DNA of 64,000 nucleotides, from the NCBI GenBank assembly GCA_019720755.1, contig CP081303.1:4398501-4462500 (forward strand), written 5' to 3'. Shown one piece after another: positions 47,565 through 55,189 of the stretch. A model generated the notes under the pieces. That model did not search any database and was not told the DNA's origin. It saw only the letters and a list, made by a program, of their open reading frames with translations. The translations under genes and the position numbers were made by a program. Numbering within the stretch: the stretch's first letter is position 1; each line of letters begins with the position of its first letter. The stretch is from Prolixibacteraceae bacterium. Its GTDB lineage: Bacteria; Bacteroidota; Bacteroidia; Bacteroidales; Prolixibacteraceae.

Positions 47565-49436
47565 CTAAGGACGTATTAATTCTACAAACTTCTTTTCATA
47601 TACTTTCTCCCCATTATAGTCATAACTTAAAAGGTAGAAGTAGGTTCCTTCATGTAAAGGTTGAAGATCGTAATCATTCTGATACACTCCTGTGCTTTGG
47701 TAGATCAAATTTCCTGCACGATCATATAATGTTAAAGTATTGTTGGCAAAGGCTTCTATGTTGTTAATCTTTAGTATGGTATTGTTACTTCCATTATCTA
47801 TGATGGCATTTACTGCATCTACCTCTTCCTTTTCAGCCCATATAAGCATCTTCGTTTCCCCTTCGCCGATATAGTTGGGATCAATGGATCTAACTCGAAC
47901 AGTGTATTCTCCTGTGGAGATAGGGAGTTCAAATTGGTCGTTGTAAGTGATTTCACATGTCACACCTTCGGGATCTGTATAGTATTCGATACTCTTCGGC
48001 ATTCCATCGTACTCAAACTCATTTTCACCAAAAGTAATGGTTAGTGTTTTGTTTGATATCGTTAATTTACCATTGGTTAAATGAAGATTATAGTTCGGGT
48101 CACTGCCCCCTAATAGAGATATATTATACTCTCCAGGAGCAGATTCCTTCGTTGCGGTACAAGATATTGTGGGCAAAATGTCCACCCCACTGTCTGAACC
48201 GACCAACCCGTTAATGGAGTAGGTTAACTTTGGAATTTCTTCACCAAAATAACACTCTTTGTTATCTGCCGTGATATATATTGTAGCTTTTTGGATAATT
48301 AAAACACATTTTTTACTGTATCCTTTGTTTGATCCAGCACGATCATCGGTACATACAGCAACGACTTCATAGGTCCCCACTTCACTGGGAACTTTCGAAC
48401 TACCATTGTAAGTTAGGGTATAGGTGAAACCGGAAGGGGTTACTGTGACGGCCACACCATGAGCATAACCATTATATTCAACGGTTTTATCCTCCATCAC
48501 AAAGTTTACATCAGGAGAAGGTCCCCTTACTTCAAATACTCCATTTTGTAAGGTGATATCGTAGTCGTTGTCTTGTGCATTTAGTAGTCGAATATCATAA
48601 GTTCCTACTGTAGATTCTGTGGTTACATCACACGTAACTGTTGGAAGTTGATCGATATCCTCTTTGGTGTCTGTTCCTAAAAAACCATTATATGTATAGG
48701 TAAATGGAGGGTTTGCTTTTCCTTGCTCTTTAACCAAATCATCGACTCGAATGGATAGGGGTGCTTTTAGTATATCTAAAAAACACTCTTTCGGTTTTAC
48801 TAGATCACTTACACTCGGGTCTGTGATGTCAATTTTACACATATACGATCCTGCATGTAGCGGATCTACCTCGTTATAATCCTCATCCACGTAAGTTACT
48901 TTTAGTTGTATTATTTCGTGGTTTAAAATTATCTCTCTTCCTGTGTCATCCTTTCCGCTAACAAGTTCATAAGGAACCGATTTGGTATTGCCATCATAGG
49001 TCAAAGTGGTTTGCATTGGAACTTCAATCATGATCTCTTTACTGATAAGCTCTTGAACATGCAGTACGGAGTTCACAAGTACAATATCGTAAACATCATC
49101 AGAACCACCACTTAATGTGATTTCGTAGTTTCCTTTGGGTGAGTATCTGTCTGCTTTACATGAGACAGTTGGGAGTACATCAATCTCTGACTCAGAAACA
49201 TCTGCGCCACTTATGGTGTATGGAAAATCAGGATTGTCTTGTGTATATAAACGCGTTTGTTCTAATACACTAATATACACTGTAGGTCTAGCCTTAGCGT
49301 TACTTTTACTTTCAATGATTTGAGGTCTCTCTTCTTTTTGTTTGTGCTTCTTCAATGTAGAAGCACAAAGATTCATACTGCTAAGTTGTAGCAACATGAA
49401 CCAACCTGTTAGTAGAGCAAACATAAATTTACTCAT
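47565..49436 (-). CDS. MBG-repeat surface protein with T9SS type B sorting domain
   Basis: This 623-residue secreted protein has a signal peptide (about residues 1-25) and then tandem MBG-type (mostly beta-grasp-like) domains. Three clear MBG_2 copies share the pattern F-x-Y-x-I/Y-x-G ... D-x-L-P-T-V/I-x-C ... G-x-Y-x-I-x-L: around residues 70-130, 245-310 and 405-465. Between them are units of the type TVEYNGYAHGVAVTVTPSG. The last ~80 residues, with NNTLTLYDRAGNLIYQSTGV and HEGTYFYLLSYDYNGEKV, form a type B (gliding-motility) T9SS sorting domain. It heads an operon with PorP/SprF and PorE-like genes. Its binding target is unknown, and an adhesin or matrix role is inferred. Confidence 0.9.
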   Translation of the reverse strand: MSKFMFALLTGWFMLLQLSSMNLCASTLKKHKQKEERPQIIESKSNAKARPTVYISVLEQTRLYTQDNPDFPYTISGADVSESEIDVLPTVSCKADRYSPKGNYEITLSGGSDDVYDIVLVNSVLHVQELISKEIMIEVPMQTTLTYDGNTKSVPYELVSGKDDTGREIILNHEIIQLKVTYVDEDYNEVDPLHAGSYMCKIDITDPSVSDLVKPKECFLDILKAPLSIRVDDLVKEQGKANPPFTYTYNGFLGTDTKEDIDQLPTVTCDVTTESTVGTYDIRLLNAQDNDYDITLQNGVFEVRGPSPDVNFVMEDKTVEYNGYAHGVAVTVTPSGFTYTLTYNGSSKVPSEVGTYEVVAVCTDDRAGSNKGYSKKCVLIIQKATIYITADNKECYFGEEIPKLTYSINGLVGSDSGVDILPTISCTATKESAPGEYNISLLGGSDPNYNLHLTNGKLTISNKTLTITFGENEFEYDGMPKSIEYYTDPEGVTCEITYNDQFELPISTGEYTVRVRSIDPNYIGEGETKMLIWAEKEEVDAVNAIIDNGSNNTILKINNIEAFANNTLTLYDRAGNLIYQSTGVYQNDYDLQPLHEGTYFYLLSYDYNGEKVYEKKFVELIRP

Positions 49437-49868
49437 ATCTAGTTTCTTTTAATTTGATATAATCTTCATAATAAACACATAGATGCAAATTTATGTAAAA
49501 TAAACAAATAACTTGTTCTATTTTAATATTTTAATCTGCCCTTATATAACAGACAATCTTATGTTCTAGTTTAAAATTAATCAAATATAATTTAAATTCA
49601 AATAGTTAGTTTACTTGGTGCACTGTATATACAAAAAATATTTTATATAATTTATATTTCTAGGCTAGTTGTTATTTGTTTTGAGAAATACATCTCTTCT
49701 TACTCCTTCTTTGTCGATTGGGATCGTTCCTATCATTTCAAGTTAGATATCTTTGATAAGTGATATTTAACATCGATTTAAATTACAATAATAATTTAAA
49801 TGACTATTTTTGTGACAAATCGTAAGAGATTTAAGTGGAGATTGTAGAATTTATATAAATAAAAAAAT
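49437..49868. promoter_or_regulatory. Divergent AT-rich promoter region between MBG operon and dapD
   Basis: This 432-bp stretch separates two divergent genes and must hold both promoters. It is very AT-rich, for instance TATATACAAAAAATATTT near 49626. I see no open frame with family similarity, no hairpin of note and no clear TAnnTTTG box that I would commit to. Confidence 0.5.
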
Positions 49869-50687
49869 ATGTACAACGAATACATTGAAATTATTGAGAA
49901 GGCATTTGAGGATCGTTCTTTACTACAAAATAGTGAAACACAGGATTGTGTTAGAGAAGTGATCTCACTATTAGATAAAGGAGCGATACGTGTTGCTGAA
50001 AAGAAAGATGGTGTATGGGTTGTGAACCAGTGGGTGAAGAAAGCTGTTTTGCTATACTTCCCAATCCAAGGTATGAAAACCATCGAGGTAGGACCACTTG
50101 AGTTTTATGATAAAATAGATTTAAAGCGTAATTATGAAGAACTAGGGGTTCGTGTCGTTCCTCATGCAGTGGCTCGTTATGGTTCATTCCTCTCTAAAGG
50201 GGTAATTCTAATGCCCTCGTATGTTAATATCGGAGCTTGGGTTGGCGAAGGTACGATGGTGGACACTTGGGCTACCGTTGGTAGTTGTGCACAAATTGGT
50301 AAGAATGTTCACCTTTCTGGTGGAGTAGGTATCGGTGGGGTCCTAGAGCCTGTGGGTGCTTCTCCTGTTATTATCGGAGACAACTGTTTTGTTGGATCTC
50401 GTTGTATTGTGGTAGAAGGGATACAAGTTGGTGATGGAGCTGTTCTTGGAGCGAACGTGGTTCTAACGAAGTCTACTAAAATTCTTGATGTAACTGGAGA
50501 GACCGAAAAAGAGTATACTGGATATATTCCTGAGAACTCTGTTGTAATACCAGGTACTAGAACTAAAAAATTCCCTGCAGGAGAGTTTCAAGTTCCTTGT
50601 GCATTAATTATTGGTAAGCGTAAAGAGTCTACAGATAAGAAGACCTCTTTAAATGATGCACTACGTGATTTTGGTGTATCTGTATAG
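49869..50687 (+). CDS. dapD: 2,3,4,5-tetrahydropyridine-2,6-dicarboxylate N-succinyltransferase
   Basis: DapD acylates tetrahydrodipicolinate in the succinylase route to meso-diaminopimelate and lysine. The 272 residues match the E. coli enzyme in length. The C-terminal left-handed beta-helix of hexapeptide repeats is clear from VILMPSYVNIGAWVGEGTMV, GGVGIGGVLEPVGASPVIIG and VGSRCIVVEGIQVGDGAVLGANVVL. The NKVVL-like catalytic block is replaced by typical Bacteroidota spelling, and the DNCFVGSRC loop is conserved. It is a single-gene transcript closed by a terminator, followed directly by the tandem RNA units. Confidence 0.95.
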   Translation: MYNEYIEIIEKAFEDRSLLQNSETQDCVREVISLLDKGAIRVAEKKDGVWVVNQWVKKAVLLYFPIQGMKTIEVGPLEFYDKIDLKRNYEELGVRVVPHAVARYGSFLSKGVILMPSYVNIGAWVGEGTMVDTWATVGSCAQIGKNVHLSGGVGIGGVLEPVGASPVIIGDNCFVGSRCIVVEGIQVGDGAVLGANVVLTKSTKILDVTGETEKEYTGYIPENSVVIPGTRTKKFPAGEFQVPCALIIGKRKESTDKKTSLNDALRDFGVSV

Positions 50688-50707
50688 AGGATACTGAGAA
50701 TATCAAC

Positions 50708-50753
50708 AAAGAAGGGTTATTTCTGATTTAAATTAGAAATAACCCTTCTTTTT
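50708..50753 (+). terminator. Intrinsic terminator of dapD
   Basis: A perfect 17-bp stem, AAAGAAGGGTTATTTCT with AGAAATAACCCTTCTTT, is followed by T's. Confidence 0.9.
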
Positions 50754-50783
50754 ATTTCTACACAATATCCCAATAAGTGGGGA

Positions 50784-50814
50784 TTGTGAACTGTCAAACT
50801 TTATATGATATTTG
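50784..50814 (+). promoter_or_regulatory. Candidate promoter of RNA unit 1
   Basis: TTG at 50784-50786 and GATATTTG at 50807-50814 are 20 nt apart. This resembles the Bacteroidota vegetative promoter (-33 TTG, -7 TAnnTTTG) with one mismatch in the -7 box. An inverted repeat ATCCC-N8-GGGAT (50767-50784) overlaps the -33 end. Confidence 0.65.
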
Positions 50815-50819
50815 TATTA

Positions 50820-50993
50820 ACAAGTTAAGCAAGAAATATGGTTCAGGAATGATAAATATACCTCTCAATAAAACGTACAAAAAGCGGTATATTTTATAAA
50901 TGTAGCCATTTCGTATTTAGTCATTATGTCTTTTATTAAAAAGAAACATTTGTAAAGAGAGCACAACGATGATCGTTTGGCTCTCTTTTTTTT
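50820..50993 (+). ncRNA. Candidate small RNA, unit 1
   Basis: Starting a few bases after the -7-like box, this stretch has the shared AACAAGTTA start and then a hairpin with a perfect 9-bp stem, AAATATACC (50854-50862) and GGTATATTT (50886-50894). The hairpin loop holds TCTCAATAAAACGTA. It ends in a composite terminator with outer stem AGAGAGC/GCTCTCT, inner stem AACGA/TCGTT, and T's to 50993. The T-tract is only on the plus strand. No coding frame is credible. I do not recognise the RNA family; the exact 5' end is inferred. Confidence 0.65.
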
Positions 50994-51018
50994 ATTCAAA
51001 TATCCCAATAAGTAGGGA

Positions 51019-51049
51019 TTGTGAAGTTCCTTTTTTTAGGTGATATTTG
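51019..51049 (+). promoter_or_regulatory. Candidate promoter of RNA unit 2
   Basis: TTG at 51019-51021 and GATATTTG at 51042-51049 have the same 20-nt spacing as in unit 1. The inverted repeat ATCCC-N8-GGGAT is kept at 51002-51019. Confidence 0.65.
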
Positions 51050-51054
51050 TATTA

Positions 51055-51213
51055 ACAAGTTACCACAAGCTTGCCAGAGAAACAACAGCTAATCTCTCTC
51101 AATAAACGTAAAACTTCGGCTGTATTTTCTCTGTTGTAGTATTTTATTTTAGAAAACAGATTGAAATTCCGAAAGAGGTTGTTCTTATTTATTAAGAACA
51201 ACCTTTTGTTTTT
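51055..51213 (+). ncRNA. Candidate small RNA, unit 2
   Basis: The second copy has the same AACAAGTTA start. Its hairpin stem is entirely different in sequence from unit 1 but is again paired: CAGAGAAA and ACAGC (51075-51089) with GCTGT and TTTCTCTG (51119-51133). The loop keeps CTCTCAATAAACGTA. The terminator at 51177-51213 has an 11-bp stem GGTTGTTCTTA/TAAGAACAACC followed by TTTTGTTTTT on the plus strand. The conserved loop on changed but still paired stems is the main argument for a functional RNA. Confidence 0.65.
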
Positions 51214-51227
51214 CTAAAAGAACTCTT

Positions 51228-52031
51228 TTACTTCCACCTTATTTTAGACCACTGTATTTTGACCGCCAATGTACTGAACATCGGAATGGAAGAACCGATA
51301 AAATAGTTTAGGTCTTTATGGTAGGAGAAATGCACCTTCAGTTCAGAGTTTTGTATGATATTGAAATTTGTACCTAGATCAATAACAAGAGTTGGACTTG
51401 AGTTGATCCCATAATTGTTATTGATGGCACTCCCAGTATTGGATATCTCTGAAGTGTGTTCCATTCCTTCCAATATAATCTTCTGTTTGTAATAGTAGTT
51501 TAATTCGGCACCCACTCCAAGAAATAGGTGTCTGTTCATCACCTTAAGCAGGGGGAACTGTCTAAGATACCCAATACTCACACTGCTATATCTTTCAGAA
51601 GAGTCTTCTAGTCTATACTTTTGACCTCCATCGTAAATATCGTAGAACTGGGTGTTTACTTGGTGATATTTATGGGAAATGGACCAAATAGATTTCGAGT
51701 TTTTATTATCTCCACCATAATTCTTGATTTTAGATTGGATAATAAAGCTCAGAGACATTTGATTAAAATACCCTCCACTGTAATTTACAGTCTGGTTGTT
51801 ATTTAGATGATTGGAACTTGCTTGTCTATCTACAAATGTCATTCCGTTTGAGATGTCTACACCGTATGAAACCCTTTTGGGATAGATGATTGTTTCATGT
51901 ATTTTAAGAACCGTTTCTTTGGGTTTCGGTATGTCGTATAGAGTAAGAAGGCTGTCAACATCTTCTTTGACCTGTGCTTTCAGAGTAAATGGTCCGACAA
52001 AAATGATAAATAGTAATATATAGTTTTTCAT
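51228..52031 (-). CDS. Putative outer-membrane protein, function unknown
   Basis: This 267-residue protein has a signal peptide (about residues 1-19, ending LKAQVKED). After a short helical region containing a PKPKETVLK-like basic stretch, the rest alternates aromatic and polar residues in strands (GVDISNGMTFVD, SLSFIIQSKIKNY, SVSIGYLRQFPLL, LFLGVGAELNYYY, LKVHFSYHKDLNYF), suggesting an 8-12 strand outer-membrane barrel. No family is recognised. It starts 3 nt after the RTX-repeat lipoprotein gene, so the two form an operon and may act together at the surface. Confidence 0.75.
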   Translation of the reverse strand: MKNYILLFIIFVGPFTLKAQVKEDVDSLLTLYDIPKPKETVLKIHETIIYPKRVSYGVDISNGMTFVDRQASSNHLNNNQTVNYSGGYFNQMSLSFIIQSKIKNYGGDNKNSKSIWSISHKYHQVNTQFYDIYDGGQKYRLEDSSERYSSVSIGYLRQFPLLKVMNRHLFLGVGAELNYYYKQKIILEGMEHTSEISNTGSAINNNYGINSSPTLVIDLGTNFNIIQNSELKVHFSYHKDLNYFIGSSIPMFSTLAVKIQWSKIRWK

Positions 52032-52034
52032 CTA

Positions 52035-53234
52035 TTACAAGTTAATAGTTTGATCTTTGAATTGGATTTTTTCAATATTAATTAGGGTGTCGACACCATC
52101 TCTATACGCTACCTTATCTGTGATAATAGTGGATTCAACATTCGTCTCTATGGTATACTCTGATCGATCTCCTCTAAAAATAACGGTATCTACTCCCTGT
52201 TTTCCATTGATTGTATCCCCTCCCTCTAATCCACAGAAGGTATTGTTGGCGTCATTCCCCGTCAGCTTATTATCTCTATCATTACCACATAAACCACTTG
52301 GATGGCCTCCAGTAAGGGTGGCATCGTTCAAATGTTTTGATTTGTGTGTATAAGATAGATTCGGGGTATAATTTAAATGGAATACCCCTGTAAAATCAGG
52401 GTGGATATGGGCATTATAGGTGAGTGATGTGGGTAAAAATGATTCCACCAATTTGTAGCCTTTAGTATCTTTCTCTTTTAACATCTCTCTCGTATTATAG
52501 GGATACTCTCCAAACTGTGCTGGAGGAGGGGTATAAGCCCATGCATCTAAATATATGTCCCATACGGTCGCTAGATACTCTTGATCATAGTCTGCCTTGG
52601 GTAGTTCAGAAGGAGGAAGATAGATTCCATTGTTGACAGATTCCTGTGCCGCATCATAAATCTCTTTTTGGTAAAGTGGGAGCATTGGGGTGATGCCATA
52701 ATCTTGGGTGAGGTGTAATATCTCCTCATAACTAGCATCTCTAGGATAGTTCTCCAAATACTCGGGAGATCCCTCCACAAAAGACTCGGTAGCATATAGG
52801 TCTTGTGCATTAAATGGAGTCAGAATTAGCGAAAACATATTCTCCTCTTTCGAAGCTTCATCGTTAAAAAAGAACAGAGCAGCATTTCTGTCTGCCATGG
52901 AGTTGGCTACAATGAATTTGAATCCACCATATCTTGATCCTTTTACATCGGTAAGGTACATTTCGAGAATCTGCCTGGCTCTTACAATCTTTCTATCAGC
53001 GACTTCTGATTGGGCAAAGAAATGTATGGGTCTACCATTGGGAGCGGTGATTTTTGTATACTTTGAGAAGGTCTTCTCTATACTTTTGGGAACGCCATCA
53101 GGTGTTGGAATAATCCCATTCTCATGAATGGTAATATCCGCGATAGAAAGGCTGTTGATAACCTCTTTTTCTGGTTTACAACTAACGATGGAAACGAGCA
53201 TGAATATCGCATAAAATAGGGCTAGTCCTTTCAT
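52035..53234 (-). CDS. Lipoprotein with metallopeptidase-like core and RTX-type repeats
   Basis: This 399-residue protein begins with a lipoprotein signal, the acylated Cys being residue 19 in LVSIVSC. Residues ~50-290 look like a zinc-peptidase-like domain, but the place of an HExxH motif reads YEEILH (169-174), so the first His is missing. Residues ~309-350 hold RTX-like Ca2+-binding nonapeptides (LCGNDRDNKLTGNDANNTF, LEGGDTINGKQGVDTVIFRG), followed by the DTVIFxGxxSEYTI-type ending seen in serralysin-like proteins. RTX repeats usually occur in secreted soluble proteins, so a lipoprotein carrier is unusual. It is the first gene of a two-gene operon with an outer-membrane protein. Activity is unknown. 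Confidence 0.78.
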   Translation of the reverse strand: MKGLALFYAIFMLVSIVSCKPEKEVINSLSIADITIHENGIIPTPDGVPKSIEKTFSKYTKITAPNGRPIHFFAQSEVADRKIVRARQILEMYLTDVKGSRYGGFKFIVANSMADRNAALFFFNDEASKEENMFSLILTPFNAQDLYATESFVEGSPEYLENYPRDASYEEILHLTQDYGITPMLPLYQKEIYDAAQESVNNGIYLPPSELPKADYDQEYLATVWDIYLDAWAYTPPPAQFGEYPYNTREMLKEKDTKGYKLVESFLPTSLTYNAHIHPDFTGVFHLNYTPNLSYTHKSKHLNDATLTGGHPSGLCGNDRDNKLTGNDANNTFCGLEGGDTINGKQGVDTVIFRGDRSEYTIETNVESTIITDKVAYRDGVDTLINIEKIQFKDQTINL

Positions 53235-53308
53235 GAATATATTTTTGCGTTGATGAATCTATATCGTTAAAACGTAAAATCATGAAATACATTATGTAAA
53301 CATTGAAA

Positions 53309-53348
53309 AAGACCTCAAACATACGCTAGTATGAAAGAGGCCTTTCAA
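53309..53348 (-). terminator. Intrinsic terminator after the SecB-like gene
   Basis: A hairpin with outer stem AAAGGCCTC/GAGGTCTTT and inner stem CATAC/GTATG lies between the SecB-like gene (stop 53444) and the lipoprotein gene. It is followed by T's on the minus strand. Confidence 0.75.
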
Positions 53349-53443
53349 ATTTATTGAATTCCCGTTTAATAGGTCATCTTATTTCTATAAAAATTTTCAC
53401 TTGCAGTGACATTTTTAATTCGCTCGTACATAGGAGAAATTTC

Positions 53444-53890
53444 TTAATTAGAATTCATCTTTTGAATTACTTCCTTCGGATTTAATATGGGAAGAGGAAA
53501 TTTCGCCCATTGCGTTCCTTTTGTACTAGCAGCCAACATACCTCTAATCGTTCCTATAGCCACCCCCGTTAAAGTTATTAAAAAATCATCTTGCATCTTC
53601 ATCTGATCCTCCTGATTAACTATAATAACTCCTGTTAGATTCTTTATGTTGAAAACAATTTTATTTTCTAACTGCAAGAATGGTTCTTCTATATGCTCTA
53701 CATTGTATTTTACTAAAGTATCGAATACAAATTTTTCATTTTTCAGATCTATATTAAAGCTGAAACCTAAACCCAAAAAAAGGTTCTCACCTAAATGTAT
53801 TTGCTCAATCGGCATTGGTAATGGTTTTGCATAAAATGAAATTTCATCAATCTTTTCTATGCCTATGCCTATTTCGTTTTTCTTGTTCAT
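53444..53890 (-). CDS. SecB-like chaperone of a TAC module
   Basis: The 148-residue protein has the SecB fold pattern: paired beta-strands (about residues 10-95) followed by a C-terminal helix and proline-rich end. The diagnostic part is GTIRGMLAASTKGTQWAKF (113-131) and FPLPILNP, matching G-T-x-R-G-x(5)-T-x-G-T-x(4)-F-x-L-P-x-x-N-P of SecB-like proteins. In toxin-antitoxin-chaperone systems such as HigB1-HigA1-Rv1957 of M. tuberculosis, the solitary SecB-like chaperone folds and protects the antitoxin. The antitoxin and toxin genes lie upstream on the same strand, but an IS5-family element now separates them. The original 18 nt upstream of the ATG remain. I see no TAnnTTTG box at the element's outward-facing end. 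Confidence 0.82.
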   Translation of the reverse strand: MNKKNEIGIGIEKIDEISFYAKPLPMPIEQIHLGENLFLGLGFSFNIDLKNEKFVFDTLVKYNVEHIEEPFLQLENKIVFNIKNLTGVIIVNQEDQMKMQDDFLITLTGVAIGTIRGMLAASTKGTQWAKFPLPILNPKEVIQKMNSN

Positions 53891-53908
53891 TTACTTGCTA
53901 TGAATAAA

Positions 53909-55181
53909 GGGCACCTCTCAGAATTAATTAACTGATACTTAATATTGTAAATTACCTTATTGTTGTCATAATTAAGATCTTTCGGACTATGAGATATAAG
54001 ACTATAGATAACGATATTTTATTTGATGACATTTTTAGGCTAGAGAGGTTACAGCAAATGGGAGATCCCTTGGAGCGATTAAATGACATTATCGATTGGG
54101 AAATTTTTCGACCGACATTGGAACTTATTTATGAGAAAGACCGAAAGAGTAATGCAGGAGCTTCATCATATTGCCCAATACTAATGTTCAAGATTTTAAT
54201 ATTACAACGGTACTATAATCTTAGTGATTTTCAAACAGAATATCAGATTCTAGACCGACATTCATTTAGTCGTTTTTTAGGTCTTGTTCGAAGTAGTGCT
54301 GTACCTGATGAAAAGACAATATGGCGATTTCGGGACAATATAACAAAGTTAGGACTTGAACGAGACCTCTTTGAACTTTTTAATGAGAAGTTAAATAATG
54401 AAGGACTATTAGTCTCAGAAGGGAAGATTGTTGATGCAAGTTTTGTGGAAGTTCCAAGGCAACGAAATAGTGAAGAAGAGAACAAACATATTAAAGAGAA
54501 TGACTGTATTCCAGAGTCTTGGGAGTCTAATGTTCATAAAATAAGACAAAAAGATATAGATGCTCGTTGGGCTAAAAAAGGAAGTGAAACCTTTTATGGT
54601 TATAAGAATCACATCAAAATAGATGCAAAAAGTAAACTGATAGATGAGTACACCTCTTCTAGTGCAGAGCTTCACGACTCAAAAGTCATAGAACTTCTTA
54701 TCGGAGACAAATCTGATGAGAATTGTGACTTTTATGCTGATAGTGCTTATACAGGAGAGAGATGTGAGGAAATTATTAAAAAGAGCGACATGAATAATAA
54801 AGTCAATGAAAAAGGAACCAGAGGAAATCCATTGACAGACCAGCAAAAAAAACGAAATAAAGAGAAGTCTAAAACAAGATCAAGAGTTGAACATGTCTTT
54901 GGTTTTATGGAATACAGTATGAATAAATTATATGTCAGAAGCATCGGTTTTAAAAGAGCAAGTACCATTATAGGGCTAATTAATCTTACTTACAACTTAT
55001 TTAGATATGAGCAAATTAGACGATTACAACTAATGTAGGGATAGGTATGTCTAATCAATTAGTGAGTATGGTGTATTATCCTGATATTCAACGCTTAAGG
55101 TGTAACTAAAAATAGATAATTTTTCTTATCTCTATGAGGATACAGGCATTAGTTTGAAAAAAACGATTTTGAGAGGTTCCC
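53909..55181 (+). mobile_element. IS5-family insertion sequence, 1,273 bp, intact
   Basis: The ends are imperfect inverted repeats: GGGCACCTCTCAGAAT at the left (from 53909) and GGGAACCTCTCAAAAT reading in from 55181. A full-length transposase gene fills most of the element. The TAAA duplication outside each end shows it arrived by transposition. It inserted between the antitoxin and the SecB-like chaperone genes without breaking either reading frame. IS5 itself prefers YTAR targets; TAAA is close but not identical. Confidence 0.88.
53989..55038 (+). CDS. IS5-family transposase (DDE)
   Basis: This 349-residue transposase has an N-terminal InsH-type domain (SSYCPILMFKILILQRYYNL, then LSDFQTEYQILDRHSFSRFLGL) that binds the ends. 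The DDE catalytic triad is Asp in GKIVDASFVEVPRQRN, Asp in FYADSAYTGERCEE and Glu in SRVEHVFGFMEYSMNK, the last fitting the Y/R-x3-E-x6-K signature. The linker with WAKKGSETFYGYKNHIKIDAKS is typical of the group. The gene is complete, with no frameshift, so the element may still be mobile. It is transcribed opposite to the toxin-antitoxin genes on both sides. Confidence 0.95.
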   Translation: MRYKTIDNDILFDDIFRLERLQQMGDPLERLNDIIDWEIFRPTLELIYEKDRKSNAGASSYCPILMFKILILQRYYNLSDFQTEYQILDRHSFSRFLGLVRSSAVPDEKTIWRFRDNITKLGLERDLFELFNEKLNNEGLLVSEGKIVDASFVEVPRQRNSEEENKHIKENDCIPESWESNVHKIRQKDIDARWAKKGSETFYGYKNHIKIDAKSKLIDEYTSSSAELHDSKVIELLIGDKSDENCDFYADSAYTGERCEEIIKKSDMNNKVNEKGTRGNPLTDQQKKRNKEKSKTRSRVEHVFGFMEYSMNKLYVRSIGFKRASTIIGLINLTYNLFRYEQIRRLQLM

Positions 55182-55189
55182 TAAAGATT
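55039..55189. other. Right end of the insertion element and junction with antitoxin gene
   Basis: These ~150 bp are the non-coding 3' end of the element, the right inverted repeat (ending 55181), TAAA and four bases up to the antitoxin stop codon. No further gene is seen. Confidence 0.7.

Larger units (their letters stand above)
50764..51213 (+). repeat. Tandem pair of diverged ~235-bp units
   Basis: Two copies start at 50764 and 50999 with an exact 235-bp offset through the first 64 bp. Shared blocks, in order: AATATCCCAATAAGT then GGGATTGTGAA; TGATATTTGTATTAAC followed by AAGTTA; then, at a 234-bp offset, CTCTCAATAAA near-followed by CGTA. Outside these blocks the copies differ, including both arms of a hairpin and the whole terminator sequence. 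This is an old duplication with selective conservation, not a recent copy. Confidence 0.85.
53905..55185. other. TAAA target-site duplication flanking the insertion element
   Basis: TAAA occurs at 53905-53908 and again at 55182-55185, immediately outside the two inverted repeats. Joining the flanks over one TAAA copy leaves 22 nt between the antitoxin stop and the SecB-like ATG. Confidence 0.8.
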
